Part shown: positions 26,352 through 33,832 of the stretch, piece after piece
How positions within the stretch are numbered: the first letter of the stretch is position 1
Layout: every line of letters begins with the position of its first letter
Source: Pseudomonadota bacterium
GTDB taxonomy: Bacteria > Pseudomonadota > Alphaproteobacteria > Rhizobiales > Rhizobiaceae
Assembly: GCA_023451735.1 (NCBI GenBank)
Contig: JAEXYH010000011.1
Coordinates: forward strand, 1-64,000
Direction: 5' to 3'
Length of the DNA stretch: 64,000 nt
Position numbers and translations under genes: made by a program
Notes under the pieces: model-generated
Databases searched by the model: none
Seen by the model: the letters and a program-made list of their open reading frames with translations, nothing else
Told to the model about the DNA's origin: nothing

Positions 26352-26477
26352 ATAACCTCCTGCGACATTTTTTGTCTCCATGACATTCTGATGAGACTGA
26401 CATTTTGCTGGCATGGAGGCGCTCTTGCCTGCGATAACGAAGGCTGGAGTTTGCCCCGTGTCTTGGAGGAGAGACGA

Positions 26478-26930
26478 ATGCTGAAAAACCTGGATCCGGC
26501 GCTGAATGCCGATATCCTTTATACCCTGAAATCCATGGGCCACGGCGATACGCTGGTTCTCGCCGATGCCAATTTCCCGTCCGATTCGATTGCCCGGCAG
26601 ACGGTGCTCGGAAGAGTGCTGCGGATGGACAATATCTCGGCCCCCCGCGCCATGAAGGCAATCCTGTCCGTGCTGCCGCTCGACACCCCCTTGCAGCCCT
26701 CCGTCGGGCGCATGGAGGTCATTGGTCAACCCGACACGATCCCGGAGATCCAGAAAGAGATACAGGCGGAAATAGATGCGGCCGAAGGCCAGCCTGCGCC
26801 GATGTACAGCATCGAGCGCTTTGCCTTCTACGAGAGGGCGAAACAGGCCTATTGCGTTGTCGCCACAGGCGAGCTGCGCTTCTACGGCTGCTTCATTCTT
26901 ACCAAGGGCGTCATTCCGCCGAAGGAATGA
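26478..26930 (+). CDS. RbsD/FucU-family sugar mutarotase (FucU-like)
   Basis: A 150-residue protein of the RbsD/FucU family, which interconverts sugar anomers. It opens MLKNLDPALNADILYTLKSM and has GHGDTLVLADANFP (residues 21-34), with the family His and Asp; FYERAKQAY and RFYGCFILTKGVI close the C-terminus. These fit FucU better than RbsD. The ATG at 26478 follows GGAGGAGAG. No L-fucose kinase, isomerase or transporter gene is nearby, so it stands alone and may serve another sugar. It converges on ilvC, and a bidirectional terminator follows directly. Confidence 0.9.
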   Translation: MLKNLDPALNADILYTLKSMGHGDTLVLADANFPSDSIARQTVLGRVLRMDNISAPRAMKAILSVLPLDTPLQPSVGRMEVIGQPDTIPEIQKEIQAEIDAAEGQPAPMYSIERFAFYERAKQAYCVVATGELRFYGCFILTKGVIPPKE

Positions 26931-26936
26931 CGAGAG

Positions 26937-26969
26937 AAAACACCGCGCGAACACTCGCGCGATGTTTTT
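26937..26969. terminator. Bidirectional terminator between fucU and ilvC
   Basis: AACACCGCGCG (26939-26949), 6-nt loop, CGCGCGATGTT (26956-26966), one C.A mismatch, flanked by A and T tracts so that both strands have a U-tract. It begins 6 bp after the fucU stop; for ilvC it lies beyond the duplicated gene tail. Confidence 0.85.
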
Positions 26970-26990
26970 ATCTCCTGGCAACAGAACCGG

Positions 26991-27031
26991 TTAGTCGACG
27001 GCCTTGTCGACCAGCTTGTTCTTGCCGATCC
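26991..27031 (-). repeat. Second copy of the ilvC 3' end
   Basis: 41 bases match the last 41 bases of ilvC (27083-27123) at all but two positions. In frame they encode IGKNKLVDKAVD and a stop, where ilvC ends in VN. The copies start 92 bp apart. Between them an inverted copy of the segment just inside the gene end (27061-27078) matches 16 of 18 bases. The copy has no start codon or body of its own, so it is a remnant and not a gene. Confidence 0.85.
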
Positions 27032-27082
27032 CCCGCGTCGCCGCAGGCGCGCATCAAAAGATGCCCTGGATCGGAAAGCCGA

Positions 27083-28102
27083 TTAGTTGACAGCCTTGTC
27101 GACCAGCTTGTTCTTGCCGATCCAAGGCATCATGGCGCGCAGCTTGGTGCCGACTTCTTCGATCTGGTGGCTGTCGTTGTTGCGACGGATACCCTTGAAG
27201 CGCGCGCCGCCGGCACGGTATTCCTGCATCCAGTCGGAGGTGAACTTGCCGGTCTGGATATCGGTCAGGACGCGCTTCATTTCAGCCTTGGTTTCCGCGG
27301 TTATGATGCGCGGACCGGTGACGTATTCGCCCCACTCTGCCGTGTTGGAGATCGAGTAGTTCATGTTGGCGATGCCGCCTTCATAGATCAGGTCGACGAT
27401 CAGCTTCACTTCGTGCAGGCATTCGAAATAGGCCATTTCCGGCGCATAACCACCTTCAACCAGCGTCTCGAAACCGGCGCGGATCAGTTCGACCAGACCG
27501 CCGCAGAGAACGACCTGTTCGCCGAAGAGGTCGGTTTCGCATTCTTCCTTGAACGTCGTCTCGATGATGCCCGAACGGCCGCCGCCGACGCCGCAGGCGT
27601 AGGAGAGAGCCAGTTCAAGCGCATTGCCGGAAGCGTTCTGGTGGATTGCGACGAGGCAGGGAACGCCGCCGCCCTTCTGGTATTCGCCGCGAACCGTGTG
27701 GCCCGGGCCCTTCGGTGCGATCATGACGACGTCGATCGAGGCCTTCGGCTCGATCAGGCCGAAATGCACGTTGAGGCCGTGCGCGAATGCGATGGTTGCA
27801 CCGTCACGGATATTGCCGGCGATTTCGTCGCGGTAGATGTCGGCCTGCAATTCGTCCGGGGTCGCCATCATCATCAGGTCGGCCCAGGCGGCAGCTTCGG
27901 CAACCGTCATGACCTTGAAGCCATCGGCCTCGGCCTTCTTGGCGGTGGCGGATCCGGCTTTCAGGGCGATAGCCATGTTCTGCGCACCGGAATCCTTCAG
28001 GTTCAGCGCGTGTGCGCGACCCTGGGAACCGTAGCCGATGATGGCGACCTTCTTCGACTTGATCAGGTTGAGGTCGGCATCACGATCATAATAAACGCGC
28101 AT
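27083..28102 (-). CDS. ilvC: Ketol-acid reductoisomerase
   Basis: Class I acetohydroxy acid isomeroreductase (339 aa), the second shared enzyme of valine/isoleucine/leucine synthesis, using NADPH and Mg2+. The N-terminal Rossmann domain contains IGYGSQGRAHALNLKDSG. The C-terminal knotted domain holds the metal-binding DLFGEQVVLCGG and YFECLHEVKLIVDLIYEGG. The tail ends GKNKLVDKAVN. The start at 28102 has AAGGA seven bases upstream. Its 3' flank is rearranged: a copy of its last 41 bp and an inverted 18-bp copy lie between the stop and the terminator. A TetR gene lies 41 bp upstream on the same strand, so read-through from it is possible. Confidence 0.97.
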   Translation of the reverse strand: MRVYYDRDADLNLIKSKKVAIIGYGSQGRAHALNLKDSGAQNMAIALKAGSATAKKAEADGFKVMTVAEAAAWADLMMMATPDELQADIYRDEIAGNIRDGATIAFAHGLNVHFGLIEPKASIDVVMIAPKGPGHTVRGEYQKGGGVPCLVAIHQNASGNALELALSYACGVGGGRSGIIETTFKEECETDLFGEQVVLCGGLVELIRAGFETLVEGGYAPEMAYFECLHEVKLIVDLIYEGGIANMNYSISNTAEWGEYVTGPRIITAETKAEMKRVLTDIQTGKFTSDWMQEYRAGGARFKGIRRNNDSHQIEEVGTKLRAMMPWIGKNKLVDKAVN

Positions 28103-28143
28103 CTTAAATTCCTTCCCTATGCGAGTGTTGCTTCAGTTGTTGT

Positions 28144-28803
28144 TCATCGTCCTGCGGAAACGCGAAATGCGTCCGCGGCTTTCTGCTCCACGCCGTGAAG
28201 AACAAGGAAGGCTTCGACCGCCCTCTCCGCCTGGCGTGAATTATCCTTCAGCCCCGGCTCGCCGAGCAGCATGCGAACATGCAGATCGGAAACGACCAGG
28301 CCGTAAAATGTGTGGTAGGCGGCATCGGCATTCTCGAAGCGCAGCAGGCCGGCGCGCTTGCCGGCTTCCATCAGCGCCATGGCGCGACGATCGATCTGCC
28401 TGCGGCCATGCTCCACCAGAAGCTTGCCGAGTTTCGAACCATCACGGCTCGTCTGGCCGATCGCCAGCCGATTGAGAGCCAGAGACACGTCACCGCCCAG
28501 AACTTCCAGAAGGTCACGCCCGAACTGCTCGAGATTCTGCTTCAGAACCTGATCCGTCAGTTTTTCACCGGCGCGGTCGGCAGTTCGGACCTTGCTCGCC
28601 TGATAGGCGATCATCGCAGCCAGAACACCGTCGCGATCGCCGAACCACTTGTAGAGACTCTCCTTGGAACAGCTTGCGGCACGGGCAAGTCCCGACGTCG
28701 TCAGCGCCTTGTCGCCACCCTCGACGAGAAGACGAAGTGCCTGCTCCAGAACCTCGTTCTGGCGTGGCGAAAATTGGGGCGTATCGGCGGTGTCGGCTCT
28801 CAC
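28144..28803 (-). CDS. TetR-family transcriptional repressor
   Basis: A 219-residue TetR protein. The N-terminal helix-turn-helix is NEVLEQALRLLVEGGDKALTTSGLARAASCSKESLYKWFGD, spanning roughly residues 16-57; the rest is a helical ligand domain of the TetR_C group. A 14-bp perfect palindrome lies 20 bp upstream of its ATG, directly after a consensus promoter, which strongly suggests negative autoregulation. The gene is followed 41 bp later by ilvC and preceded by the AraC gene. The ligand and any target besides itself are unknown; control of ilvC by read-through is conceivable. Confidence 0.9.
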   Translation of the reverse strand: MRADTADTPQFSPRQNEVLEQALRLLVEGGDKALTTSGLARAASCSKESLYKWFGDRDGVLAAMIAYQASKVRTADRAGEKLTDQVLKQNLEQFGRDLLEVLGGDVSLALNRLAIGQTSRDGSKLGKLLVEHGRRQIDRRAMALMEAGKRAGLLRFENADAAYHTFYGLVVSDLHVRMLLGEPGLKDNSRQAERAVEAFLVLHGVEQKAADAFRVSAGR

Positions 28804-28822
28804 TTGCGGCTGCTCCTCTCAG

Positions 28823-28872
28823 GTACCGTACGGTACGGTTCTGGCGTATAAAGCAATTCTGCCTTCCGTCAA
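28823..28872 (-). promoter_or_regulatory. Promoter and palindromic operator of the TetR gene
   Basis: On the minus strand TTGACG (complement of 28867-28872), 16 bp, TATACG (28845-28850) form a sigma-70-type promoter. Eight bases downstream of the -10 lies GTACCGTACGGTAC (28823-28836), a perfect 14-bp palindrome that would straddle the transcription start. The position fits TetR autorepression. Confidence 0.65.
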
Positions 28873-28917
28873 GCTCATACTTGCAAGCGACAGGAGGAAT
28901 TTAGAGAAAGCGGAAAC

Positions 28918-29823
28918 TCATCCTAAGGCCGAAACTCTGACCGAATCCATGTCTCGCGCCGGTGACAGGCCGTAGAGGCGGCTGTATTCGCGGCTGAATT
29001 GCGACGGGCTCTGATATCCGACGCGATGACCGGCATTGCCGACATCGAGCCCTTCCACCAGCATCAGCCGCCGGGCCTCGTGAAGCCGCAACTGCTTCTG
29101 ATACTGAACCGGGGTCATAGCCGTAATAGCCTTGAAATGGTGGTGGAAGGACGAGACGCTCATGCCGACATGCTCTGCCAGTTCCTCGATCCTGAGCGAT
29201 CCAGCAAAGTTTTCCTTCAGCCAGGCGATGGCGCGCGCCACCCGATTGCCGTGGCTGTCGGCAATGGCGATGTTGATCAATTGCGCGCCTGCTGGTCCGG
29301 TCAGGATGCGGTAGAGGATTTCCTGTTCGATCAACGGCGCCAGCGATGCAATGTCCTCGGGACGATCGAGCAAGCGCATGAGGCGAACGGAAGCGTCCAG
29401 GAGTTCGGGCGTGGCACCATTTACAACGATTCCGCGCTGGGCCTTGACTGGTCCCACCGGCTTGGAGAGCCCGCTTTTCCCCATCAGATCGAGCACCTTG
29501 TCACTGCTGATGGCGACCGTGATACAGAAATGCGGAACCTCGGGACTAGCCTCGACAACCCGCCACGCGACGGGAAGATCGAGTGAGGTCAGGAGATAAT
29601 CGCCTGCCCCGTAATTGATCGTGTCGCTGCCGAGTTGAACACATTTTGCGCCCTGGATGACCATGGCGAAACACGGACGATAACTTCCATGACATGGGGC
29701 GCTCGGTGACGTCCGCCGACTGATCCCCAGTCCTTCGATCACCGTCGCGCCATCGCCCTCGCCTTTCGCATAGCGCGCCGCGATGGAGACAATCTCCTGA
29801 TAGGGATTGAAAGGGAGAGTCAT
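28918..29823 (-). CDS. AraC-family transcriptional regulator (AraC_N type)
   Basis: A 301-residue regulator. The N-terminal half (about residues 15-170) is an AraC_N cupin-like domain: SPSAPCHGSYRPCFAMVIQG, then YLLTSLDLPV. The C-terminal double helix-turn-helix contains LRIEELAEHVGMSVSSFHHHFK and GHRVGYQSPSQFSREYSRL. This group is often encoded next to the oxidoreductase it controls. Here it is divergent from a zinc alcohol dehydrogenase gene, and the 189-bp gap holds a 12-bp direct repeat spaced 21 bp, the usual layout for an AraC-family site. The inducer is unknown, probably an aldehyde or alcohol. Confidence 0.9.
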   Translation of the reverse strand: MTLPFNPYQEIVSIAARYAKGEGDGATVIEGLGISRRTSPSAPCHGSYRPCFAMVIQGAKCVQLGSDTINYGAGDYLLTSLDLPVAWRVVEASPEVPHFCITVAISSDKVLDLMGKSGLSKPVGPVKAQRGIVVNGATPELLDASVRLMRLLDRPEDIASLAPLIEQEILYRILTGPAGAQLINIAIADSHGNRVARAIAWLKENFAGSLRIEELAEHVGMSVSSFHHHFKAITAMTPVQYQKQLRLHEARRLMLVEGLDVGNAGHRVGYQSPSQFSREYSRLYGLSPARDMDSVRVSALG

Positions 29824-29905
29824 TGAGCCATTTCTCCGAAGCAGGCACTGAACGTTTCTACTCTATAATGCGTGACACGCTTCGCAACGAGAGGTGAGCT
29901 ACAAA

Positions 29906-29938
29906 CTTGCAGGATCGTGCAAGAAGCTTGGAGGATCG
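29906..29938. promoter_or_regulatory. Direct-repeat operator candidate for the AraC regulator
   Basis: CTTGCAGGATCG (29906-29917) and CTTGGAGGATCG (29927-29938) match at 11 of 12 bases with 21 bp between starts, two helical turns. The first half also forms CTTGCA-N6-TGCAAG. It lies about 75 bp upstream of the alcohol dehydrogenase ATG and about 83 bp from the AraC start. Confidence 0.65.
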
Positions 29939-30012
29939 ATCTAACGCTTGCCCGGCCCGATGACGCATAGTCCGGCCGTTGATTTTCACCGCATGAATGA
30001 ATGGAGTTCTCC

Positions 30013-31062
30013 ATGCCCATCGCAAGAGGCTATGCTGCGACCGACGCGTCCAGCCCATTGACACCCTTCACCTTCGAGCGCCGCGAACCGAATGATGACG
30101 ACGTCGTCATCGACATCAAGTTTGCCGGCATCTGCCACTCGGACATCCACACCGTTCGCAACGAATGGAAGAACGCTGTCTACCCGATCGTACCGGGTCA
30201 CGAGATCGCCGGCATCGTCAAGGCCGTCGGCTCTAAGGTCACCAGGTTCAAGGTCGGCGACCATGTCGGCGTCGGTTGCTTCGTCGACAGCTGCGTCGGC
30301 TGCGCCACGCGCGACCTCGACAACGAACATTACCTGCCGGGTCTGGTCCAGACCTATAACGACGTCGACACGCTGAATGGCAATGCTCCCACCCACGGCG
30401 GCTATTCCGACTCGATCGTCGTCAAGGAAGGGTATGTCCTGTCGATCCCCGACAGCCTGCCGCTCGACGCATCCGCCCCGCTTCTCTGCGCCGGCATTAC
30501 ACTTTATTCGCCGCTGCGCCGCTGGGGTGCTGGCCCGGGCAAGAAGGTCGCAATCGTCGGCATGGGCGGTCTCGGCCATATGGGCGTCAAGCTCGGCGCC
30601 GCCATGGGCGCCGATGTCACCGTGCTCAGCCAGTCGCTGTCCAAGAAGGACGACGGCCTGAAGCTCGGCGCAAAGGACTATTACGCCACAAGCGATGCCG
30701 AAACCTTCAAGAAGCTCGCAGGTTACTTCGACCTGATCATCTGCACCGTATCGGCTGAAATCGACTGGAACGCCTATCTTGGCCTCTTGAAGCCGAAGGG
30801 CAGCATGGTCGTCGTCGGCGCCCCGGAAAACCCGATCCCGGTCCACGCATTCTCGCTGATCTTCGGCGCCAAGGAACTTTCCGGTTCTATGATCGGCTCG
30901 ATCAAGGAAACCCAGGAAATGCTGGATTTCTGCGGCGAGAAAGGCATCGTTTCGGAAATCGAGAAGATCAATATCCAGCAGGTTAACGAAGCCTATGAAC
31001 GCGTCCTGAAGAGCGACGTCCGTTACCGCTTCGTCATCGATATGGCTTCAATCGACGCCTGA
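30013..31062 (+). CDS. NAD(P)-dependent zinc alcohol dehydrogenase (YahK/CAD-like)
   Basis: A 349-residue medium-chain dehydrogenase of the cinnamyl-alcohol/YahK group, which reduces aldehydes. Catalytic zinc ligands are C41 (GICHSD) and H63/E64 (PGHE); the cofactor loop is VGMGGLGHMGVK. The structural-zinc lobe is incomplete: C94 and C97 remain in DSCVGCATRDL, but the expected third and fourth cysteines are Arg100 and Leu108. The ATG at 30013 has GGAG six bases upstream; an ATG at 30001 is rejected for lack of a site. It is divergent from the AraC gene that probably controls it. It converges on the kinase-like gene. Confidence 0.9.
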   Translation: MPIARGYAATDASSPLTPFTFERREPNDDDVVIDIKFAGICHSDIHTVRNEWKNAVYPIVPGHEIAGIVKAVGSKVTRFKVGDHVGVGCFVDSCVGCATRDLDNEHYLPGLVQTYNDVDTLNGNAPTHGGYSDSIVVKEGYVLSIPDSLPLDASAPLLCAGITLYSPLRRWGAGPGKKVAIVGMGGLGHMGVKLGAAMGADVTVLSQSLSKKDDGLKLGAKDYYATSDAETFKKLAGYFDLIICTVSAEIDWNAYLGLLKPKGSMVVVGAPENPIPVHAFSLIFGAKELSGSMIGSIKETQEMLDFCGEKGIVSEIEKINIQQVNEAYERVLKSDVRYRFVIDMASIDA

Positions 31063-31072
31063 TCTGGCAACA

Positions 31073-31678
31073 TCAATCGGGGTGGCGCAAACGGGCCGCC
31101 CCGACCAATTCTGCGAATATATCCTCAACCGCTTCCGGATCGGCGACATCAACGATCCGCAGGCCGTGTTCTATGGCGGCCCTGTGAATTTCCGTATTGT
31201 CGCGCAACGAGCGTTCGATGAACTTGTCGACCAAGGCGCGTGTTATTCCATCGGCCCGGCAGTATCCCGCTTCGCCCCGCATCTTTTCGCGCAGGAAGTC
31301 GGCGTCCGCGTAAAGGCAAATTCCAGTCACGACATCGGAAAGCAGAGGAGCAATCGATTCTGGCCGGAGCGCTGATCCCTCAAGCAACAACGTTTTCTGC
31401 ACCGCAGCCCGGCCCGTAATCAAAGGTTTGAGGATCGGCCACATGTTGTCGTGATGCACTCTCAGGAACCAGTAGATCGTTTCTGGCTCAAGGCGCTCAT
31501 AAAACTCGGCCACGGAAGGCCGGACAGTTGGCCACGGCCTGCCCGGATGTCGCCCGAGACCATCTGTTGAGATCGTCTCCCAGCCAAGCGCTTCCGAAAG
31601 CCGCCTCGCCAGCGTTGTCTTGCCGACATGAGAGCTACCAGCAATCAGAATGACCAAAAGACCTTGAACTCTTTTCAT
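31073..31678 (-). CDS. Small P-loop NTPase/kinase-like protein
   Basis: A 201-residue cytoplasmic protein. Walker A is GSSHVGKTTLARRL near residue 15; the downstream TISTDGLGRHPGRPW places an Asp where small-molecule kinases hold phosphate acceptors. It resembles 2-phosphoglycerate kinase/AAA_18-type proteins of unknown substrate. The ATG at 31678 is used; a TTG two codons upstream is an alternative. It starts 17 bp after the HxlR gene on the same strand and probably shares its transcript. It converges on the alcohol dehydrogenase gene with a 10-bp gap. Confidence 0.75.
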   Translation of the reverse strand: MKRVQGLLVILIAGSSHVGKTTLARRLSEALGWETISTDGLGRHPGRPWPTVRPSVAEFYERLEPETIYWFLRVHHDNMWPILKPLITGRAAVQKTLLLEGSALRPESIAPLLSDVVTGICLYADADFLREKMRGEAGYCRADGITRALVDKFIERSLRDNTEIHRAAIEHGLRIVDVADPEAVEDIFAELVGAARLRHPD

Positions 31679-31695
31679 CCTCAAAGTGCCTATAC

Positions 31696-32103
31696 TCAGG
31701 CAAGTTCGCTCGCGTCGAATTTCACCCGCGCAGCCTTCACGGCAGCGTGATTATCTCCTGCCCAGGCCAGCACCTTCGACAAGGGCTCGAACAACGAATG
31801 GCCAAGCTCGGTCATGCTGTATTCGACACTCGGCGGTTTGGTTGGAAATACCTGACGATCGATATAGCCGTCGCGCTGCAGATCACGCAAAGTCTGGGTA
31901 AGCATCCGTTGCGAAATATCCGGCACCAGACGACGCAACTCCCCGAACCGGTAGGGGCGCTGTGCCAAAGCCTCGAGAAGAAGCGTCGACCACTTGCCGG
32001 CGATCTGGTTCATCACGTCACGCACCGGGCAGTTGCCCGCATCCCAGGTGGACATGTCACACGGTTCGCCTGCAAGCGTGGTAATGTGTGCTCTGTTGTC
32101 CAT
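31696..32103 (-). CDS. HxlR-family transcriptional regulator
   Basis: A 135-residue winged-helix regulator of the HxlR/MarR-like type (YtfH/QorR group). Cys27 (NCPVRDVMNQIAGKWSTLLL), just before the DNA-binding helices, is the conserved redox-sensing position in quinone/oxidant-sensing relatives; RPYRFGELRRLVPDISQRMLT is the recognition region. It is divergent from a QorB-like reductase gene across 142 bp, the same pairing as ytfH-qorB in enterobacteria, so it likely represses that gene and responds to electrophiles or quinones. The ATG at 32103 has AAGGGA upstream. Another Cys lies at residue 16 (GEPCDM). Confidence 0.9.
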   Translation of the reverse strand: MDNRAHITTLAGEPCDMSTWDAGNCPVRDVMNQIAGKWSTLLLEALAQRPYRFGELRRLVPDISQRMLTQTLRDLQRDGYIDRQVFPTKPPSVEYSMTELGHSLFEPLSKVLAWAGDNHAAVKAARVKFDASELA

Positions 32104-32183
32104 GGTGGTGGTTCCCTTTTGGTAACGATCTCCCCGAAATGTGCCTCCTTTACAGGGAAGCGTCAATTCCTATTCTAGTGCTA

Positions 32184-32198
32184 GTCTCTTTTCGAGAC
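32184..32198. promoter_or_regulatory. Inverted repeat in the HxlR/QorB-like intergenic region
   Basis: GTCTC (32184-32188), spacer TTTTC, GAGAC (32194-32198) lies about 50 bp before the QorB-like ATG. It could be the HxlR operator, but the arms are short and the site may be chance. Confidence 0.3.
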
Positions 32199-32245
32199 CA
32201 ACAATCATGCCACGCTGATCCAGCGCTATCGCAAGAGGAAACGAC

Positions 32246-33136
32246 ATGACCAAACTTCTCGTCACCGGCGCCGCCGGCCAGCTCGGCCGCGCAGTCCTCC
32301 ATCACCTTCTGGAGACATCGAGGGTTTCGCCAAGCGATATCGTCGCCGCAAGCCGCGACACGTCAAAGCTTGCCGATCTTGCTGCCAAAGGTGTCGAAAC
32401 CCGCAAGGCCGATTTCACCGACGAGGCAGGTCTCGCCGCAGCTTTTGCCGGCGTCGATCGCGTCCTGATCATCTCGACGGACGATCTCGCCACCCCGGGC
32501 GGCCGCCTGAAACAGCACAAAACAGCTGTGGCCGCTGCCGTAAAGGCCGGCGTCAAGCACATCCTCTACACGTCCATGCCGAACCCGGACAAATCGCTGG
32601 TCAGCTTCGCGCCCGATCACCTCGGCACCGAAGAAGCCATCAAGGCGACGGGCATCCCCTACACGATCCTGCGCAATGCCTGGTATGACGACAATTATCT
32701 GATGTCGATGCCGCATAATCTGCAGACCGGCACGTGGTACACGGCCTATGGCGAAGGCAAGGTATCCAATATCAGCCGCGACGATTGCGCCCGCGCAGCC
32801 GCCGCAGCTCTGGCCAATCCGCCTGCCGGCAGCGCCACCCTCACATTGACCGGTTCTGAAAGCCTGAATGCCGAAGAGATTGCAGCACTTGTATCCAAGA
32901 CGACCGGCAAGCCGCTCCACGTCGTGCATGTCACCGACGAACAGCTGGCGGACGGCCTGACGTCAGCCGGTCTTCCGGACTTTCTGGTCAGGATGCTGGT
33001 ATCGGCAGATGCCAATATCCGCGCCGGCAATTTCGATCTGGTGACCAGCGATTTCGAAACGCTGACCGGCAGCAAGCCGCAGCTTCTTTCAACCTATCTC
33101 GAAGACAGCAAGGCCGCGCTTCTCGGCACGCATTGA
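32246..33136 (+). CDS. NmrA-like NAD(P)-binding oxidoreductase (QorB-type quinone reductase)
   Basis: A 296-residue atypical SDR. It starts MTKLLVTGAAGQLGRAVLHHLL, a glycine-rich NADPH loop; TSMPNPDKS follows the core strand and YTILRNAWYDDNY matches the QorB/NmrA signature. E. coli QorB is an NADPH:quinone oxidoreductase. The divergent HxlR gene supports a role in quinone or electrophile defence. A hairpin terminator lies 19 bp after the stop. It acts in the cytoplasm. Its partner relation with HxlR is inferred from layout only. Confidence 0.87.
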   Translation: MTKLLVTGAAGQLGRAVLHHLLETSRVSPSDIVAASRDTSKLADLAAKGVETRKADFTDEAGLAAAFAGVDRVLIISTDDLATPGGRLKQHKTAVAAAVKAGVKHILYTSMPNPDKSLVSFAPDHLGTEEAIKATGIPYTILRNAWYDDNYLMSMPHNLQTGTWYTAYGEGKVSNISRDDCARAAAAALANPPAGSATLTLTGSESLNAEEIAALVSKTTGKPLHVVHVTDEQLADGLTSAGLPDFLVRMLVSADANIRAGNFDLVTSDFETLTGSKPQLLSTYLEDSKAALLGTH

Positions 33137-33155
33137 ACCGATATGAAAAATGGCG

Positions 33156-33188
33156 ATGCCCGCAGAAACGATCGGCTTCTGCGGGCAT
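33156..33188. terminator. Hairpin terminator between the QorB-like and GGDEF-like genes
   Basis: ATGCCCGCAGAA (33156-33167), 9-nt loop, TTCTGCGGGCAT (33177-33188): a perfect 12-bp stem. A TTTTT tract follows on the minus strand only; on the plus strand it is stem without a clear U-tract. It separates converging genes. Confidence 0.7.
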
Positions 33189-33207
33189 TGTAGCAGTTCC
33201 AGTCTGT

Positions 33208-33813
33208 TCAGTGGGCCGCGGTTGCAAATGTGTGGTCGGAAATGACCTGATTGCGGCCGGACATCTTGGCCATGAACAGAAACTGCTCCGCCGCATTGAG
33301 GTAGTTGTCGAACGTCTCGCGCCCGTGGATTTCCGCAACACCGATAGAGACGGTGATATTGATCATCTCGCCCTTCCACCCGATCGGGCATGACGCGAGT
33401 TGCTGCCTCAGGCGGTCGAGTGTCTCTGTCGCCATGGCGACATCCATGCCGACGAGCAACAGCCCGAACTGGTCCTGACCGAGATGCGCAACGCAGACGT
33501 ACAAGTCTGCCGAGAACTGGAGAAGATTGGCGCCGAATTCCAGGAGCACATGATCGGCGCAACTGGCTCCATGCATGTCGGAAATCCGAAAAATTCGGTC
33601 TATGTCGATAATCGCGACGGAGCATGCCAGCTCCCCCGCGATGCAGTCCGAGACAATCGGCTCTCCCAGCCGATAGAAATCGGCGATGGACAACACGCTG
33701 CAGCCAGACATGTCGTTCGTCTCCGTCCCGACTGCAGTCAAACTCGTCGCGATCTGATCGCGATAGCTATGCAGGTCCGAGTGCTGGCGTTTCTGACTGA
33801 CAATGTATGGCAT
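33208..33813 (-). CDS. Degenerate GGDEF-domain protein (split from the REC-REC gene)
   Basis: A 201-residue protein with a GGDEF-like fold: SVAIIDIDRIFRISDMHGASCADHVLLEFG matches the metal and substrate region in part, but the active-site loop is GQDQF (residues 112-116) and the conserved lysine/Asn pocket is altered, so no cyclase activity is expected. ITVSIGVAE and AEQFLFMAKMSGRNQV are normal late motifs. It starts 19 bp after a REC-REC gene; joined, the two would form a PleD-like REC-REC-GGDEF protein. An in-frame join is not seen. It may act as a binding partner instead of a c-di-GMP synthase. Confidence 0.8.
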   Translation of the reverse strand: MPYIVSQKRQHSDLHSYRDQIATSLTAVGTETNDMSGCSVLSIADFYRLGEPIVSDCIAGELACSVAIIDIDRIFRISDMHGASCADHVLLEFGANLLQFSADLYVCVAHLGQDQFGLLLVGMDVAMATETLDRLRQQLASCPIGWKGEMINITVSIGVAEIHGRETFDNYLNAAEQFLFMAKMSGRNQVISDHTFATAAH

Positions 33814-33832
33814 GCGGCACCTGTATCAGCGA

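Noticed and set aside
26991..27031. Second small gene encoded by the ilvC tail copy
   Set aside because: Only about 12 codons with no start codon or ribosome site; best explained as a duplicated remnant.
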